Assembly (NCBI GenBank): GCA_963682025.1
Contig: OY821517.1
Span: forward strand, 93,121,946-93,185,945
Reading direction: 5' to 3'
Length of the DNA stretch: 64,000 bases
DNA from: Cordilura impudica
Lineage: Eukaryota; Arthropoda; Insecta; Diptera; Scathophagidae
Shown here: positions 21,052 to 35,000 of the stretch, piece by piece
Layout: each line of letters begins with the position of its first letter
Numbering within the stretch: the first letter of the stretch is position 1
Translations under genes and position numbers: made by a program
The notes under the pieces: generated by a model
What the model saw: only the letters and a program-made list of their open reading frames with translations
Database searches by the model: none
Told to the model about the DNA's origin: nothing

Positions 21052-23380
21052 TATATATATAAAATTCATTTTCTGTTTGTTTGTTTGTTAATTTGTTTGT
21101 TTGTTTGTTTGTTTGACCGCTATACAAATTTTTATTTTTCAACGGATTTTTCTGAAATTTCGTACACACGATCTCTATACCCCAGGAAAGGTAGCCATGT
21201 ACTTTCTGCCGGCCACGCCTACTTTGACGCCCACTTTTTATGTAAAATTCCTTTTCTGTTTTATTCATATTTGTTCACTATACAAATTTTTATTTGTTAA
21301 CGGATTTCTCTGAAATTCGGTGCACACGATTCCTGTACTCCAGTTAAGGTCACCATATGCTTCTTATCGACCACGCCTACTTTAACGCCCACTTTTTATA
21401 TACAATTCATTTTCTGCTTTTTGGTATATTTGTTCGCTATACAAATTTTTATTTGTTAACGGTTTTCTCTGAAATTTGGTACACACGATCTTTGTACCCC
21501 AGGCCAGGTCACCGTGTGATTCTTGCGGCCACACCTACTTTTACGCCCACTTTTTGTATACAATTCGTTTTCTGTTTTTTATATATTTGTTTGCTATACA
21601 AATTTTTATTTTTCAACGGAATTCTCTGAAATTTGGTACACACGATCTCTGTACTCCAGGAAAGGTCGCCATATGCTTCGTTCCAGCCACGCCTACTTTA
21701 ACGCCCACTTTTTGTATACAATTCATTTTGTTTTTTGGTATATTTGTTCGGTATACAAATTTTTATTTTTCAACCGATTTCTCTGAAATTTGGTACACAC
21801 GATCTCTCTGCTCCAGGGAAGGTCAACATATTCTTCGTACCTGTCACGCCTACTGTTACCCCTAGTTTTTGTATACAATTCTTATTCTGTTTTTTGGTAC
21901 ATTTGTTCGCTACACAATTTTTTTTTTAACGGATTTCTCTGAAATTTGCTACACACGATCTCTGTACTCCAGAGAGGTCGCCATATAATTCTTGCCGGCC
22001 ACGCCTACTTCTACGCCCACTTTTTATACAAAATTAATTTTCTGTTTTTTGGTATATTTGTTCGCTATAGAAATTTTTATTTCTCAAGGGATGTCTAAAA
22101 TTTGGTCACATGATCTCTATACTACAGGGAAGGTCAACATATGCTTCTCACAGGCAACGCCTACTTTGCGCCAACTTCTATGTATATAAAACTTATTTTT
22201 ATCCTTTTATTTGTTTCTTTATTTGATTGCTATACAAACTTTTATTTTTCAATGGCTTTCTCCGAAATTTAGTACATATTCCAGGGAAGGTCGCCATATG
22301 AATTTTACCGACCACGCCTACTTTTACGCCTAATTTTCATATAAAATTCACATTTTGTTGTGTGGTATATTTCTTCCCTATACAAATTTGTACTTTTCAA
22401 CGGATTTCTCTGATATTTGGTTTACACGGAAATAACTACACGGTGAACAAATTTCCCAAACTTAAAAAAAGGCACCCAAAAGAAATAAACAAATTCCCCA
22501 TTTTTTTTTTAATCGAAAGAAAAAATTAACTTACTCCCCAAATTCATTCTTAAATTTGTACATATTTTTATTTAATGAATTTTGTTAAAATTTATTTTAG
22601 TAAACACTTGCATACTGCTCTCAATATATGTCCTACAATAAATGCATTTAAAATAAGTATTCTTTTCAATAGTATCATTTCGTTGCGCGGAAGCTACGCG
22701 CACGGGGAATACAGCTTAGCTAGAATATCGGAATGATCTGAAAATTATATTTTGACAATTAAAATAAGTTGGTAACAGCTGCGCGGCAGCACTGGTGTGG
22801 TTGCCAAACGCGCGGAATCGTGCGCGACTCGCTCGCGGAACACAGTTTAGTGAAATGTGGTATGATAAATTTTATCCACGTATGTGAAATAATTACCTGT
22901 TGATCAAAATAGGCCACACATATACTATAAGCAGTTGCTTAAAGAAACCTTGCGACACAATATTAAACGTCACATTAGTCTTTCATTTCTGAAACTTGAA
23001 TTTGACGTCTCTGCTCAATGATGATCACTTATTGAATGAAGTAATACAATTTCGAAAAGTTGTGATTTCTTTAATTTGCGAACCATTCCGTTATATTTGA
23101 TGTTTATAAATAAACTGGGAAAAAAAACTTAAAGCGGTTTCGCAACTTATTTTTGAAGCATTTTTGCTGCAGCATCTTAAAAAACTTCTAAATTAAAAAA
23201 TTTTTAATTGAAATAAAAAACGAATTTACTGCCCATACAAATTTTTGGGGAGAAAGTTCATTTTATTGAGGAATTTGTTAATTGGGGACTTAGTACTCAG
23301 CGCCTGATAAGCATAGTGAACCATCATTTTTCAAGTCAAAGGCCTTTGTATCCCGGGCAAGACCGGGTAAAAATAGCTAG
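21052..23380 (+). mobile_element. Helitron family A, copy A2, head-to-tail behind A1
   Basis: Begins TATATATATAAAATTC directly after the CTAG of A1, lacking only the initial TC. Same interior order as A1 with the GC-rich part reduced (22680-22850). Ends in the hairpin and CTAG (23377-23380) followed by T. Confidence 0.85.
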
Positions 23381-24845
23381 TAATCAATATAGTCGACTGC
23401 ATTTGACTAAACTAATAATATTATTTTTTTCTTCTAATTTTCACCAATAATTTGAAATTTGTTCATATCCAGCTCCATGCATGCACTAATATGGTTTATT
23501 TTTATGAAGTTTTACTTTTATATTTTACCAAAATGTATTGCATTAGATTGACTAGTTAAAGAAGTAAAGGAAAACAACATAAAACCTCAAGTATAAGCAA
23601 TGTCCACATGCACGTTCATGTGTAACTGTGTTCCATATTCTGTAGAATATTGACATAAGTACTTTATGGTACAAGATTTACTCAGTATAACTGCAAACAT
23701 ACATGTTGACCAAAACGTACATTTATGCACACACATACACACATAAATATGCACATGCACACTTGAGTAGTGTGCTAATATTGAACTAACCAACCAAATG
23801 CTGAAGCATTTATTCATTCACAAATGGTCAACAAAAACACAATAAAAAGCTTTTTGGATCTAATACATCCAGATTATGCTATACCTTTACAAATGCTCAA
23901 GTGTATTATCCTTTGGACAAACCTGTTCCATTTTTACTACTTTAAAGTACTTAATATCTAATGTAAAGGATATGTATGTACGTACATAATTTTCTACTTA
24001 TATGTATAATCTTATAAGAATATTAAATAGTATTATGAGCAAAGCATATAAAAAATATACATAAAATAAGCACTCCTGTGCCACTTGAAATAGACTACAT
24101 GATTGACCTGTTGCTAAATGTTCGATATATAATATATTTTTTAACACAAACTAGAAAACATAAATAGTTTTTTACTCTGATTTTAGTTAATAATGAAAAA
24201 TCTTTTATATATATAATTAGTAACCTCTCGTTTTTAACTATTATAGTCCGTTTAACTGCCATTATTTTTTAACTATATGAAATGTATGGGTGCTTTAGAT
24301 ATGAGATTGGACTATTTTCTTCCCTATTACATATTTAAATTTTATCATTATATGTGGGTAGGAGTAGTTCTTTTGTTTGTGAAATATTAAAATTTTACTT
24401 TCTAAGTAATCTAGTTTGTTGTTGTAGACTTCGATGCATGTGATTTTCAATTAAAGCGAGAAAATTATCCAGAAATCTTCAGGGTCGAAGTAATGGCTGT
24501 CAAATATTTTATGTCTGAGAACTTAAAATTTCAACTGATAAAACATAAGATTTTATAGTAGCTTACATTGAAGTCCGTTATAAGATGGGCATATATATTT
24601 TTTTTAAGTTTCTGTTTAATATATTCTGCATTGTTGCTGTGTTATTGAAATGCACCATGTAATTTACTGTAAATTGTCTATTGGGATGTGTGTTGCACAC
24701 ATATGTTTTATGAATATGATGTTTTTCTTTTTTCCAAATCTTTGTTTTTTTTGTTTTTCATCATACAAAGCATAATATTTCGAGTATTTTGTTTGATGTT
24801 TTTATTCGTTTGTATATCACCAGAAATTACAAGTAGTTTAAAATT
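23381..24845. other. No gene recognised
   Basis: About 1.5 kb AT-rich, with an irregular CACA-rich stretch at ~23725-23765. Short open readings here are not convincing. Confidence 0.5.
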
Positions 24846-25040
24846 TTTTATACCCTATACCTCTCGGTGGGTAGAGCATAATTAGAAAGATATTTGACCT
24901 AGACTCAAATTTTATTATACCGATACACTCAGGATCACTATCTGACTGGAATTAATGATGTCTATCTGTCGTTCTGTCCATCTGCCTGCCTGTGTGTTTA
25001 ACTAAACTTTTTAATCAAACTTATGTGTTAGCAATAAATT
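24846..25040 (-). repeat. Diverged PAL-related fragment, inverse
   Basis: The minus strand has GGCAGGCAGATGGACAG, CAGATAGTGATCCTGA, CGGTATAATAAAATTTGAG, TCTAGGTCAAATAT and ends GGTATAGGGTATAAAAA, in the order of the PAL 3' tail. Only the 3' quarter of the element is present. Confidence 0.65.
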
Positions 25041-25214
25041 TCACTATACTGTGGAGTAATGAGGAAGTGAAGAAAATATGACAAACCTTCGAAAATAGTA
25101 TCTCTATATCGATCCCAAATATGTTTTGTGAATAAATTTCTTTAAAATTTTGGAGAGATTTTTCAAACTCAAAAACCTATAATTGTAGTTGGCAAATCTA
25201 TTTTTAAACTATGA

Positions 25215-27410
25215 CCGCCACAGCTGCCGTTCTTTGGTAACAAAGCCAAATAGAACTACATGTATTGACCATGTATTTAGTAATGTCTTTAAAAAATCCT
25301 GGTGGATTCTGTTGAATGCCCTATGATGGACCACCACATGCTATGTTGTAAGGTGAAGAGTAATTTCGTTTCCAGAAGAGATATTAAATTTGCCAGACTT
25401 CGATGTGATTACGATAACGTTGGAGATTATTTGGAACGTAGTTTGACTGAATTTAATATATATGCTGATTCATCAGGGTTAACAGAGAATCTCATATATT
25501 GTACAAATATTGCTGCCACTAATTCAACAAGCAACATACAAAACAATACAATACAAAACTCAACTAAGATTTAAGCTAACTCCGGTTAATAAAAATCTGC
25601 AAATTTAGTATTACATAAACGCAAACTTTTAATAATACGTAGAAAATCAAAATCTGTTAAATATGAAAAGTTGTTAAAAAAATTGGTAAAATTATAAAAA
25701 TTGCTTGCAAAACCTCCAGGAATAATATAATATTTACCGAGTTTTCTAACATCAATTGGAATTATATATATATATTACTTGCCTCATGTTGAAGATCAAT
25801 TAAACTTTATTGAAAACAATTTGATTAATATTTTTAACATGTCTTGTAAAAACAATCAACAACAACTCTAAAACAAGTAAGAAAATTATAGTCGGTCTAG
25901 ATCGACCCTACACCATGCGTTTAGAGACCTTATCTCTCAGGCCCAACTAACTGGATATAGAAAATAAGCATAAACCAAATTTGAGTGGGATTTTTATTAA
26001 TTTTTTCGGCTGCAGATATGAAAAAGTTCATATCGGATGCTATATCTATATTGGGACTAGGCCCAAAAATGGACCGATCCTGACCATGTTTGGTAAGGTC
26101 TCTTGTATTTTGCAAAAATATATACAAACAAAATTTGAGAAGAATCAGTGCAATATTTTTCTTTTTTGATAGATTTAAGTGAAGATCGGGAAGCAGCTCT
26201 ATATGGGGCCTATGACTAAGAGTTGTCCAATAGGGATCATTTTTGGGCTACTCATTAATGGATGTAATATATACATACAAACCCAATTTGACTAAGATTT
26301 GTATGATAATTTGGATCTTATGGCAATATATGTTGATTTCATAGGGGTCATTTGTATGGGGGCTAGGTCGGAACATGGACCGATTCTCACCACTTTCAAT
26401 AGCGTTCATCCCATGGCCGGTAGAAGATTAAATATCAAAGTTGATCAAAACATATTCATATTTGCGACCTGCAGTTTGATTACAAGCTTTACATGGACAA
26501 ACAGACGGACGGACGGACGGCCGGACGGACATCGTTAAATCGAATCAGATAGTGATTCTGATAAGATCGGTATAATTAAAGATGGGTGTAGGTCAAATAT
26601 ATTTGGTTGTTACAAATAGCAGCACAAAGTCATTATACCCAAGCCACATAGTGGTATAGGGTATAAAAACAAATCATGGTTTAGTACTAAGATAAAAAGT
26701 TTAATATCTCGTAGAAATTCTGCATATAAATCCTGGAAACATTTTAAAATATCGGATTTACACGAAAATAAGATGCGCTAAAGCTGCATATTATTACAAC
26801 CGCTTTAGTTCGGCTGTTGGATCGTCAAAAACTTATAAAACTATTCGCGAAATTGGTGTTGGTAAATCTCAAAGTAATTCTTCTGTAATAGATGTGGAAA
26901 CCCTCAATTTGGCTTTGATAAATATTCTTGATATTCCAGTAAATCGTAATTTCTATAATGAAACCCACAATGAAATTACAGATGATGCTTTGTTCTACTT
27001 CGATTGCGTAAGGCAACTGGACGTAATCTCGGGCTGTTTTTCTGTGAAGTCGAATGCTGTTGGATTGGTCGCCTACATCCAAAATTTATTAAGCCATGCA
27101 ACACAATAATAACAAAGTGTATTTTTCCGAATAATTGGAAATAAGCGAAAATCATTCCTATACCCAAATCAAATAATGATTTCCGTCCTGTTGCAATTTT
27201 ACCATATTTGCCTAAGCTGTTCGAGAATTTAATCTATCAACAGATTAAGAGGCATATAAATGATAATTGTATACTTTTAGAGAGACAATCAGGCTTTCGT
27301 AACAAGCACAGTTGTGTCACTGCACTAATTGATGTGGCGGAAGATATTCGTTGATATATTGATGATGGTGGTATATGTTTACTTGTTCTGCTGGATCACT
27401 CTTCTTAATA
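25215..27410 (+). pseudogene. Jockey/CR1-group LINE ORF2 remnant, split by a PAL repeat
   Basis: 25215-25874 reads the endonuclease end and linker (TTCIDHVFSNVFKK, CPMMDHHMLCCKV). After the PAL repeat, 26667-27410 reads RFSSAVGSSKTYKTIREIGVG, then IPIPKSNNDFRPVAILPYLP, QSGFRNKHSCVTALIDVAED and LLVLLDHS, reverse-transcriptase motifs up to motif A. It stops there; palm motif YADD is missing. Several frameshifts and stops. Same family as 39669-40215, 42387-45350 and 53950-58260. Confidence 0.82.
25875..26666 (+). repeat. PAL repeat copy 3, inside a LINE
   Basis: Complete copy with a slightly decayed palindrome (GTCGGTCTAGATCGAC) and GGAC microsatellite near 26505. The LINE frame continues on both sides (..QQQL before, KSWFSTKIKSLISRRN after), which fixes its limits well. 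AAAAC flanks both sides. Confidence 0.88.
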
Positions 27411-27765
27411 CTTCCTAAGACAATTTGTCTACCACAACGTAATTATTTTCATAATTACGCTCCTTTTTTTACATTGCACTGTTCCTTTGACATCACCCTA
27501 AAAAATATGAAAAAAAATTAAACAAATGAAAGCAATATATGCATATTTTTGATTTAAATCATTTTATAATGTCCAATCTGTTTTAATATGAACTTTTTTA
27601 GTTACAAATTCGTTTGAACCATTTTGAAAGTTAACCTTTTAAAATACATGATTTTCAGTCGCCATTATCTGCAATGAATTTACACGGTTCAAGACACTTA
27701 TGAACAAAGACGGTTTTGGATTTGTTTTAGTTTTGAAAAGTTACGTGCATCTGTGACATTTGCAA
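27411..27765. other. No gene recognised
   Basis: Spacer between the LINE break and the L1 element; no signal seen. Confidence 0.5.
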
Positions 27766-30632
27766 CACTAGTTTGCACCGAAAATGTACATTTGATGAGA
27801 GGTGATTTTACTTATGTATTTTCTCCCGCTGAATTCGAAAATCAAGGTTAAATTTTTTTTTATGGAACAGTTTTTGAGATATAGTAATTTTTTTATTTTT
27901 TCGACCTTTTTCATTTGACAAATCATATCTCGAGCTAGACATTTCCGATTGGGTCGTCCTTGATATCCAACTGCAAGGTGTTGAGATGGTGAACAAATAT
28001 ATCTTTAATTGGTAAAGCGGTTCAAAATATATCGATAAATATGTGGCACGTTTTCAAAAAATCATATTTTACAGTGATTCTGTGCCGACGGAAAAGCAAA
28101 AATCGTTAAAACAAAGTCTGGTTTCTCTTCATGCACGTAAATATGATATAAGAACTAATACCAACCAGAAGAAAATCGACAGAAACATGACAAATTATAA
28201 GCAATTGAGTGAGTAAATCCAAATCCCATGTTTTCCGAATATTTTATTTTTTTCACATTGACATTTTTGTTTGTCATAAATAGTTGTGGCTCTTGCTTTG
28301 TCTTCGGTTGCTTTTGGGATCCGTCGGTGTCGGCTAGGAAAAAAAAACTGTCGGCGACGGCGGCTAACCGGCTGACGACAGGTGGCTTGCATCACTGGTA
28401 TATATATTTTGTTCTGGCAGCTTCTATGAAACGTAGTGTCGGTTGTTTGTATATTATAGCAAGTCACAAATTTGATTGAAATTATATGTATTTCATTGTG
28501 TTCACCAAAATGCCTAAAAGAAAACGAGAATTTGAGTGCGTAAACAATCCAAATAAGTTCTATTACGTGTGTGGCAATTTTGTCCCTAACCAAATTGACG
28601 TAGATTACCGATTCAGTTGAACAGAATTATCTGCAATATTTTGGACTAACACCTCCAACTTTTCATGAGCAACGGACATCAAATAATGTTTGTTTATCTA
28701 GCCATATAACTCTTGCCGCGTGGGCTTCTGATACATCACAGTAAGATTAAATTTATATATACAATTGCATTAATAATAAAGTGGTTTTTTATTCTAAATT
28801 AGTCGATACATGAAATTCGGTATACAGATGATATGCAGAGAGCCGCTCTGCCATTCGGTTAATTATTACTTTTGCCTGCGTAAATCCACTGGTTTTGGAA
28901 AGAGTGGCAAATGGGTTTATGCCACAGTAGCATCTGTTGCACTTCCAGTTCCACATTCAAGTAAATTTCTTCATCCTAAGTTCCCCGATTCAGCGATTTA
29001 ATCTTTTCAATCATCACAAGAGAAAGACACAAGCAGTGATAATGAATTTCAACAGGAGTCGCAATTGCAACATTTTACGCAGCCTGATCTGAATGATTTG
29101 GTGAGAGATCTCGAGCTTCCAAAGGAAAAAGTGGAGTTACTTGCATCCCGCCTGAAGCAACGGAACTGTTTGGCTCCGGGAGTAAATGGAACATTTTACA
29201 GAAACCGTGATAAACCTTACGCGCAACATTTTAAGAAGGAAAACGACATATGCTACTGCAACGATATTCCTGCATTGTTTGAGCAACTCGGATAGCCTTA
29301 TGATCCAAATGAGTAACGCTTGTTCATTGACGGTAGTAAGGAGAGTTTAAAAGTAGTCCTACTGCTCCTGAAATCAACATTAAGGAATCATACGCCACAA
29401 TGGCCAGTTTGCTAAAATACATTCAGTATGAGCATCACAACTGGAATATATGTTCCGATCTCAAAGTCGTCGGCATGTTGTGTGGAATGCGGTTTAGATA
29501 AACAAAATATTGCTGCTTTTTTTGCACCTAGGATAGTCGTGCTCGTGAACATTATTATAGAAGAAAACACTGGCCAGAAAGGGAGAACGTCACAGTGGGC
29601 AAAGACAATATTAAATACGTGCCTCTTGTCAAAAAAGAAAATATAATCCTGCCAGCGTTGCACATAAAACTTGGCCTCATTCAAAATTTTGTGAAGACCC
29701 TAGACAAGGAAGGCCAAGTATTTTCCTATTTGAAAACCCTTTTGCCGCAGCTTTCTTTAGCAAAAATCAAGGAATGCGTCTTCGATGGTCCACACATAAA
29801 GAAATTGCTAAAAAGCACAGAAAACGAGGCCTGAAATCCATTTCAGCGGGTTGTTACCAATTTTCATGGGAACAATAACAGCCCTAACTACGAGGGAATA
29901 ATTACCGATTTGTTGAAGATCTACAACAAGATGGATACGAAATGCCATTATTCAATTTCATTCCTTATATTGTATTGTTTTTACCATTTTATTTATTTCT
30001 TACAGGTGTAAATATGTCTCTAAAAATCCATTTCCAGCATTTGCATTTGAATTTCTTTCCGGAGAATCTTGGTGACGTAAGTGACGAACACGGCAAGAGA
30101 TTTCACCAACAAATTAAGACCATTGAGCGGCGCTATCAAGGACTTTGGGATGAAGCAATGTTGCGAGACTTTGTAATTTTTTGGTCGATTTTCTTCTAGT
30201 TGGTGTTAGTTTTTAAGTAAAGGTATCATATTTACGTGCATGAAGAGAAACCAGGCTTTTTTTTTTTAACGATTTGTACTTTTCCGTCCGCACAGAATTA
30301 CTGTAATATATTATTTTTTTTGAAAATGAGCCCCATTTTTATCGATATGTTTTGAACCGCTTTACCAGTTAAAGATCCGATTATATGTGTTGGTTCGTCA
30401 TCTCAATACCTTGCATTTGGATATGAAGAACGACCTAATCGGACATTTCTAGCTCGAGATATGATTTCTCAAGTGAAAAAAAAGTCGAAAAAATGAACAA
30501 ATGACAATATCTCAAAAACTGTTCCATAAAAAAAATTTAACCTTGATTTTCGAATTCACCGGGAGAAAATACATAAGGAAATCTATCTCTCATCAAAAGT
30601 ACATGAAAAAAATGTCATGTTGTAAACTAGTG
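27766..30632 (+). mobile_element. L1: DNA element with ~400-bp terminal inverted repeats
   Basis: Left arm 27766-~28150 and right arm ~30222-30632 are inverse of each other along almost their whole length (for example TTTACGTGCATGAAGAG near the inner end, CACTAGTTT at the outer end). The outer ends read CACTAGTTTGCA and CACTAGTTTACA, a CACTA-like start. No clear target duplication. Between the arms lies one split coding region of an orphan family also seen at 3490-5110. I cannot assign it to a named superfamily. Confidence 0.75.
28509..30199 (+). pseudogene. L1-encoded orphan protein (Cys-containing, unknown)
   Basis: Begins MPKRKREFECVNNPNKF with YYVCGNFV. A probable intron follows, GTAAGA (~28740) to TTAG (28801). 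Later modules: REPLCHSVNYYFCLRKSTG, GKWVYATVASVALPVPHSS, then LNDLVRDLELPKEKVELLAS, FKKENDICYC, RLFIDGSKESLK, HHNWNIC, LPALHIKLGLIQNFVKTL, and finally FPENLGDVS, RFHQQIKTIERRYQGLWD. A second intron-like gap ends TTCTTACAG at 30006. In-frame stops and shifts show decay. The order of modules is that of a multi-copy uncharacterised arthropod protein I remember; catalytic residues cannot be named. Confidence 0.6.
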
Positions 30633-32071
30633 TAATTGAGTTTTTCACCATATTCGAGTTGCATTTTGCATCTAATTAGGTTTTTTATAAATTATTAGAA
30701 ATAAAATTAGGGTATATTTGGCCCTAAGGTAAATAGGGTTAATTTTCTAAAATACTACAGTTTGCTTAGAAAATTAATAGACTAAAATTTCGGAACAAAT
30801 TACATGCTATATATTAGGTTTTATACTTGGTTGAAAAATCGAGCAATTTCAGAACTATCAGAAACATATGTATTAATTTTCATCTCAATCCACAAGCAAA
30901 AAAATTTCGTCTAAAATAAAAATATAGGATTTACTAAAATTTCATCTTTGACCTCTTTCGAGCAGCACTAAAAGTTGTCTGTTTTTCCTCAAATTTTTAC
31001 CGTTTATATTTGAGACCAATTGGCACAATATTTCGACTGGGCACTGGCGAATGTTCAAAGTTTAATTTTCGCTGGCCCCTAAGGAGCGGATGTGAGCGTG
31101 TGACTAATAAAAACTTTATTATTTAATATTAACCATACGTTAGAGCGCACTTAGATTTGATCGTTTTTAATTTACTCTGCTATTTGGAGTTTTAAATGAG
31201 TCTTGTTTGAGTTCGTATTATATTTATCGACTTAGAATCAACTATTCTTTCCGACTGTTTGGATGTCGATTTGTAATCAAACTTTTAGTTGCAAATTTAG
31301 TTCATAATTTGGATGAAAATCTATTGTCATTTATCAGTTTGAATTTATACAAAATCAATGCTTAAATCTCAATTAGTATTGCCTCAATATCATTTGCGAC
31401 TTCCGACATTAGAAATGGTGGACCTTAACGAAAACAAATATTTAACTTTTAAACCTAACTCTTGAATACATGAAAATAATTACCAATTATTGATAAAAAA
31501 AAATACATATACATGTATAGTATACTTACATTCATACAAAATTTACTGAAAATTTCTTACATCATTATAAGAAAAGAACTAGACAATGATATTACAAACC
31601 GCAAACAACAAAAATCTAAAAAAAAAAAATAATATTATAAGCTCAAAAAGTTTAAAGAAGTGATAAATCCTTAACAACTTCCCTTACAAAACCACTAAGA
31701 AAATTCTAACTTATTGGGAAAAATCCATATTTATAGAAGTTTATGCTTTTTTTTTTTATTGGTTTGTTTGTCATGTCCCCTTATAATGTTGTTTTGGAAA
31801 TTCTTCAGCACAGTGTTCTAAGGAAACTTAAAAACTGAGTAAGACTTAATTTTAAAATAAATAACCAATTGTCATTGAAAAATAGTGGGTTTTATCATTT
31901 GCCAGGACAATAATATGTTCTATCCTAAAGCTTATTTGGTTTGAGTATAATAGTTTACTAATTTTCTACGGATGCTTCTGATGCCGATAGATGAATGGCT
32001 AGAGCTTCTTTTTGTCATATATTACCGTGATCGTCATCATGATGATACACAAAGAGTTTAATTACTAATTA
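30633..32071. other. No gene recognised
   Basis: About 1.4 kb AT-rich sequence between L1 and L2. Nothing recognised on either strand. Confidence 0.5.
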
Positions 32072-35000
32072 TAGTTCGGTCAAACTAGACCAAAAAGGAA
32101 GAGTAAAGTGCGTGGAATTGTTTAAAATGTACTTAAAAATAACACCTGAAAGTTCCTCATCATTCCGGTGCCTGGAAAAAAATTTATTCGAGGTCAATGG
32201 TCAAAAATCTTGAACAAAAAACTAGTTTTTCGCGATTTTCAGCAAAACGGTAAGTTTTATCATAAAATCTTCTTAGATACAAATTGTAGACCATAAAATT
32301 CTCTATAAAAAATGTATTAATCCTTTTTTTTTCTTAGAACCACCGTTTTTTAGATATAACGAGTCAAATAATTGTAAAAGTTGTAATCATCATAATATTC
32401 ATAAGTACGCCATGTAGATACATTTCTGAAGCAGTGATATAACTAAAAATATTTTTCAATCGGTATACATAAGTATAACGATGAGAATATTAGGTAGAAT
32501 GAAATCTAGGCCCTTAATTTATACGCCAGTGTATCCTTGAGAAAAAATCTGTCTCCCTGTCAATTGTGTGCGATGCTACGGTCGTACATCTGCTTTGTGT
32601 CAGAATGCCCAATAAATGAAATACCTTTAGTTTTGAGCGCACGCCGTAGTGAAAACTCATATTAAATATAACATATTTCGTGCTGTTTTCAGTTTTATAA
32701 TAAAAATGTCAGAATATTGTTTTATTTGTAAGAAACTTTTAAATGAAGGTAAAATTTTAACTGTTGAACGTGGTATGAAGACATTAATCAATGCAAGTAT
32801 CGAAAGAGCAGATGAGTTTTCAGAATATCTAAAAAATCAGAAAGCTGTGACAGTGCATGAAGATTGTCGTAAAAATTATACTCGGAAGTGTTCTATTGCT
32901 GCAGCTAAAAGACAACGCGAAGAGCAGTACATCAACAGTACATCCTCCTCGTACAAGATCACGTGTAAGTGATTCAGATTTTTGTTTGAAAAACTATGCT
33001 TATTTTGCGGGAAGGACCCGAATATGAATATGATTTGGTTGCTGTTGAAGCTAAGTATCATCGAGATTGCCAGGTTTCTTTCTTGAAACGTTCCACTGGG
33101 GGTAAAGTTGGTCGTCCTCAAAATGAAGCTTTGAATCTGGCAATGGATGAAATATTTACTTACATTGATAACAGCGATGACTGTCAGTTCACTTTAAACG
33201 AACTAAGTAATGTTTGCAAAACTACAACTTAAGATAATAGGATGATAAAGATGCGACTAAAAATTAAGTACGGGTATAAACTTATTATCACAGAAAAATC
33301 GGGAGCATCAACATTTATATGCCTAAAAGACAATCATCATGATATTTTGGATCAAACTTGGTACGAAAAAAAAGAATATAAAAGAAGATCGATTCAGAAT
33401 TCTAGAAGCAGCAGCGGCTATCATTCGCGAAGATATTCAAGTCGCAGTGTTTGATAATTCTAACTACCCTTCACCAGGTCGCATGTTTAAAGATTTATAC
33501 AATGAAATTCCATAGTCGTTGACATATTTCACGGAACGAGTGATTTTAAAGAACAAACGATCGAATTTAGATCATTTAAAACTAATATGCACAAATATTT
33601 GACATTGTGTTATGACTGCTGTTCGACCAAGATCTTTTAATTCTAAATTACAATTAGGCCTCGCAGTATTTTTTCATCGACGATTCGGCTCTAAATGCCT
33701 CATACAAATTTTTTCGTCCTTTGGTTTGTGTGCATCTTATAATGATACAATAATGTGCGAAGCAGCAGCAGTTTTTCATCGTCCTCCTCATGTTTTACCT
33801 CCAATACGTTCAATACGTTGCAGGCAATGCCGATATCAATGTCAATGCGTTAGACGTTAACAGCACGCTCCACATAATGGGTATTATTCAAATTGTTACC
33901 CCAAAACAATCCGTTTTACTGGAAGAACCGATGGCTCGAATAAAAGAAGCTCTTTCAGCTAAAGATTTCAAGGCAAAAGCTCATGTGCCCATACAGATCT
34001 ATCAAAACGATGGTGTAGTAGGTAACAGTAAAATAAATGTCCAAGATTTTGCGTATGGGACTGAAACGGTGTCTTTCCTCATAAAAACTGATGTAGTATG
34101 GTTTTATTGGAAATGGAAAAATGCGTCTTTACCCGGTTGGAATGGTTTTATTGAATGTTTAACAAATAATCATATAAATTATTCTAAATCTCAAGTCTTA
34201 TTTTTACCATTTATTCATCAACCAGCTAGTAATTATAATACTGTATATACGACTTTTCTTCGTACATTGGAGAATGCGAAACGATATGGTCACACTGTAT
34301 GTTTCGTGACTTTCGATCAACCCTTGTGCGCAAAAGCTCAAGAAATTGTATCAGCCGCACCTGACGACCTGGTTTCTTCTTTCTATGTACAAAGCTCCGA
34401 AAAAAACCACCTGCTTAGATAAGTATCGATTTATCGTTAAAATCACCAAAAATAAGAGACAGGTGCAATTAGCTTGTCTTCCTCCAACCTCAGTTGCTGC
34501 TCATCAATATCTTTTCCAGGTATATTACCAAGTCCAAGTGTGGGTTGGCTATTAACTAGACCCAAAAGACTGGGGTTGGAAGTTGATCGACAACACATTA
34601 GAACCTATTCATACTTTACTCCCACCTGCGCCGGAAAAACTGCTGAACAAAATTTTTTGCAACTGTAAAAAGGAATGCAGCGCTAAATGTTGTTTTAAAA
34701 AAGTTGGACTGTTGTGTTCTCTGGTATGTACACATTGTCAAGGCCAGTCATGTTCTAATGCTGAATCACCAATAGTGGAGAATTCGTTTGCTACAAACGA
34801 GGAAACATGCGATACATCGCTATTGGCGCAATTTACTTACACCCAGGATGAAGAAAACGAACAAGACGAAGATCAAGAAGAAGAAGAAGATCAAGAACGA
34901 GAACAACAAGAATAAGTATTTGAAGGTTATGAATCAGATGAATAAATCTCTACATTTTTTTTATTTTCAATCGCTTTTATCATTTCCAACCCTTGCTAAT

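Noticed and set aside
28195..28593. 132-residue minus-strand reading in L1
   Set aside because: Antisense shadow of the L1 first exon and arm; not conserved in the other L1 locus.
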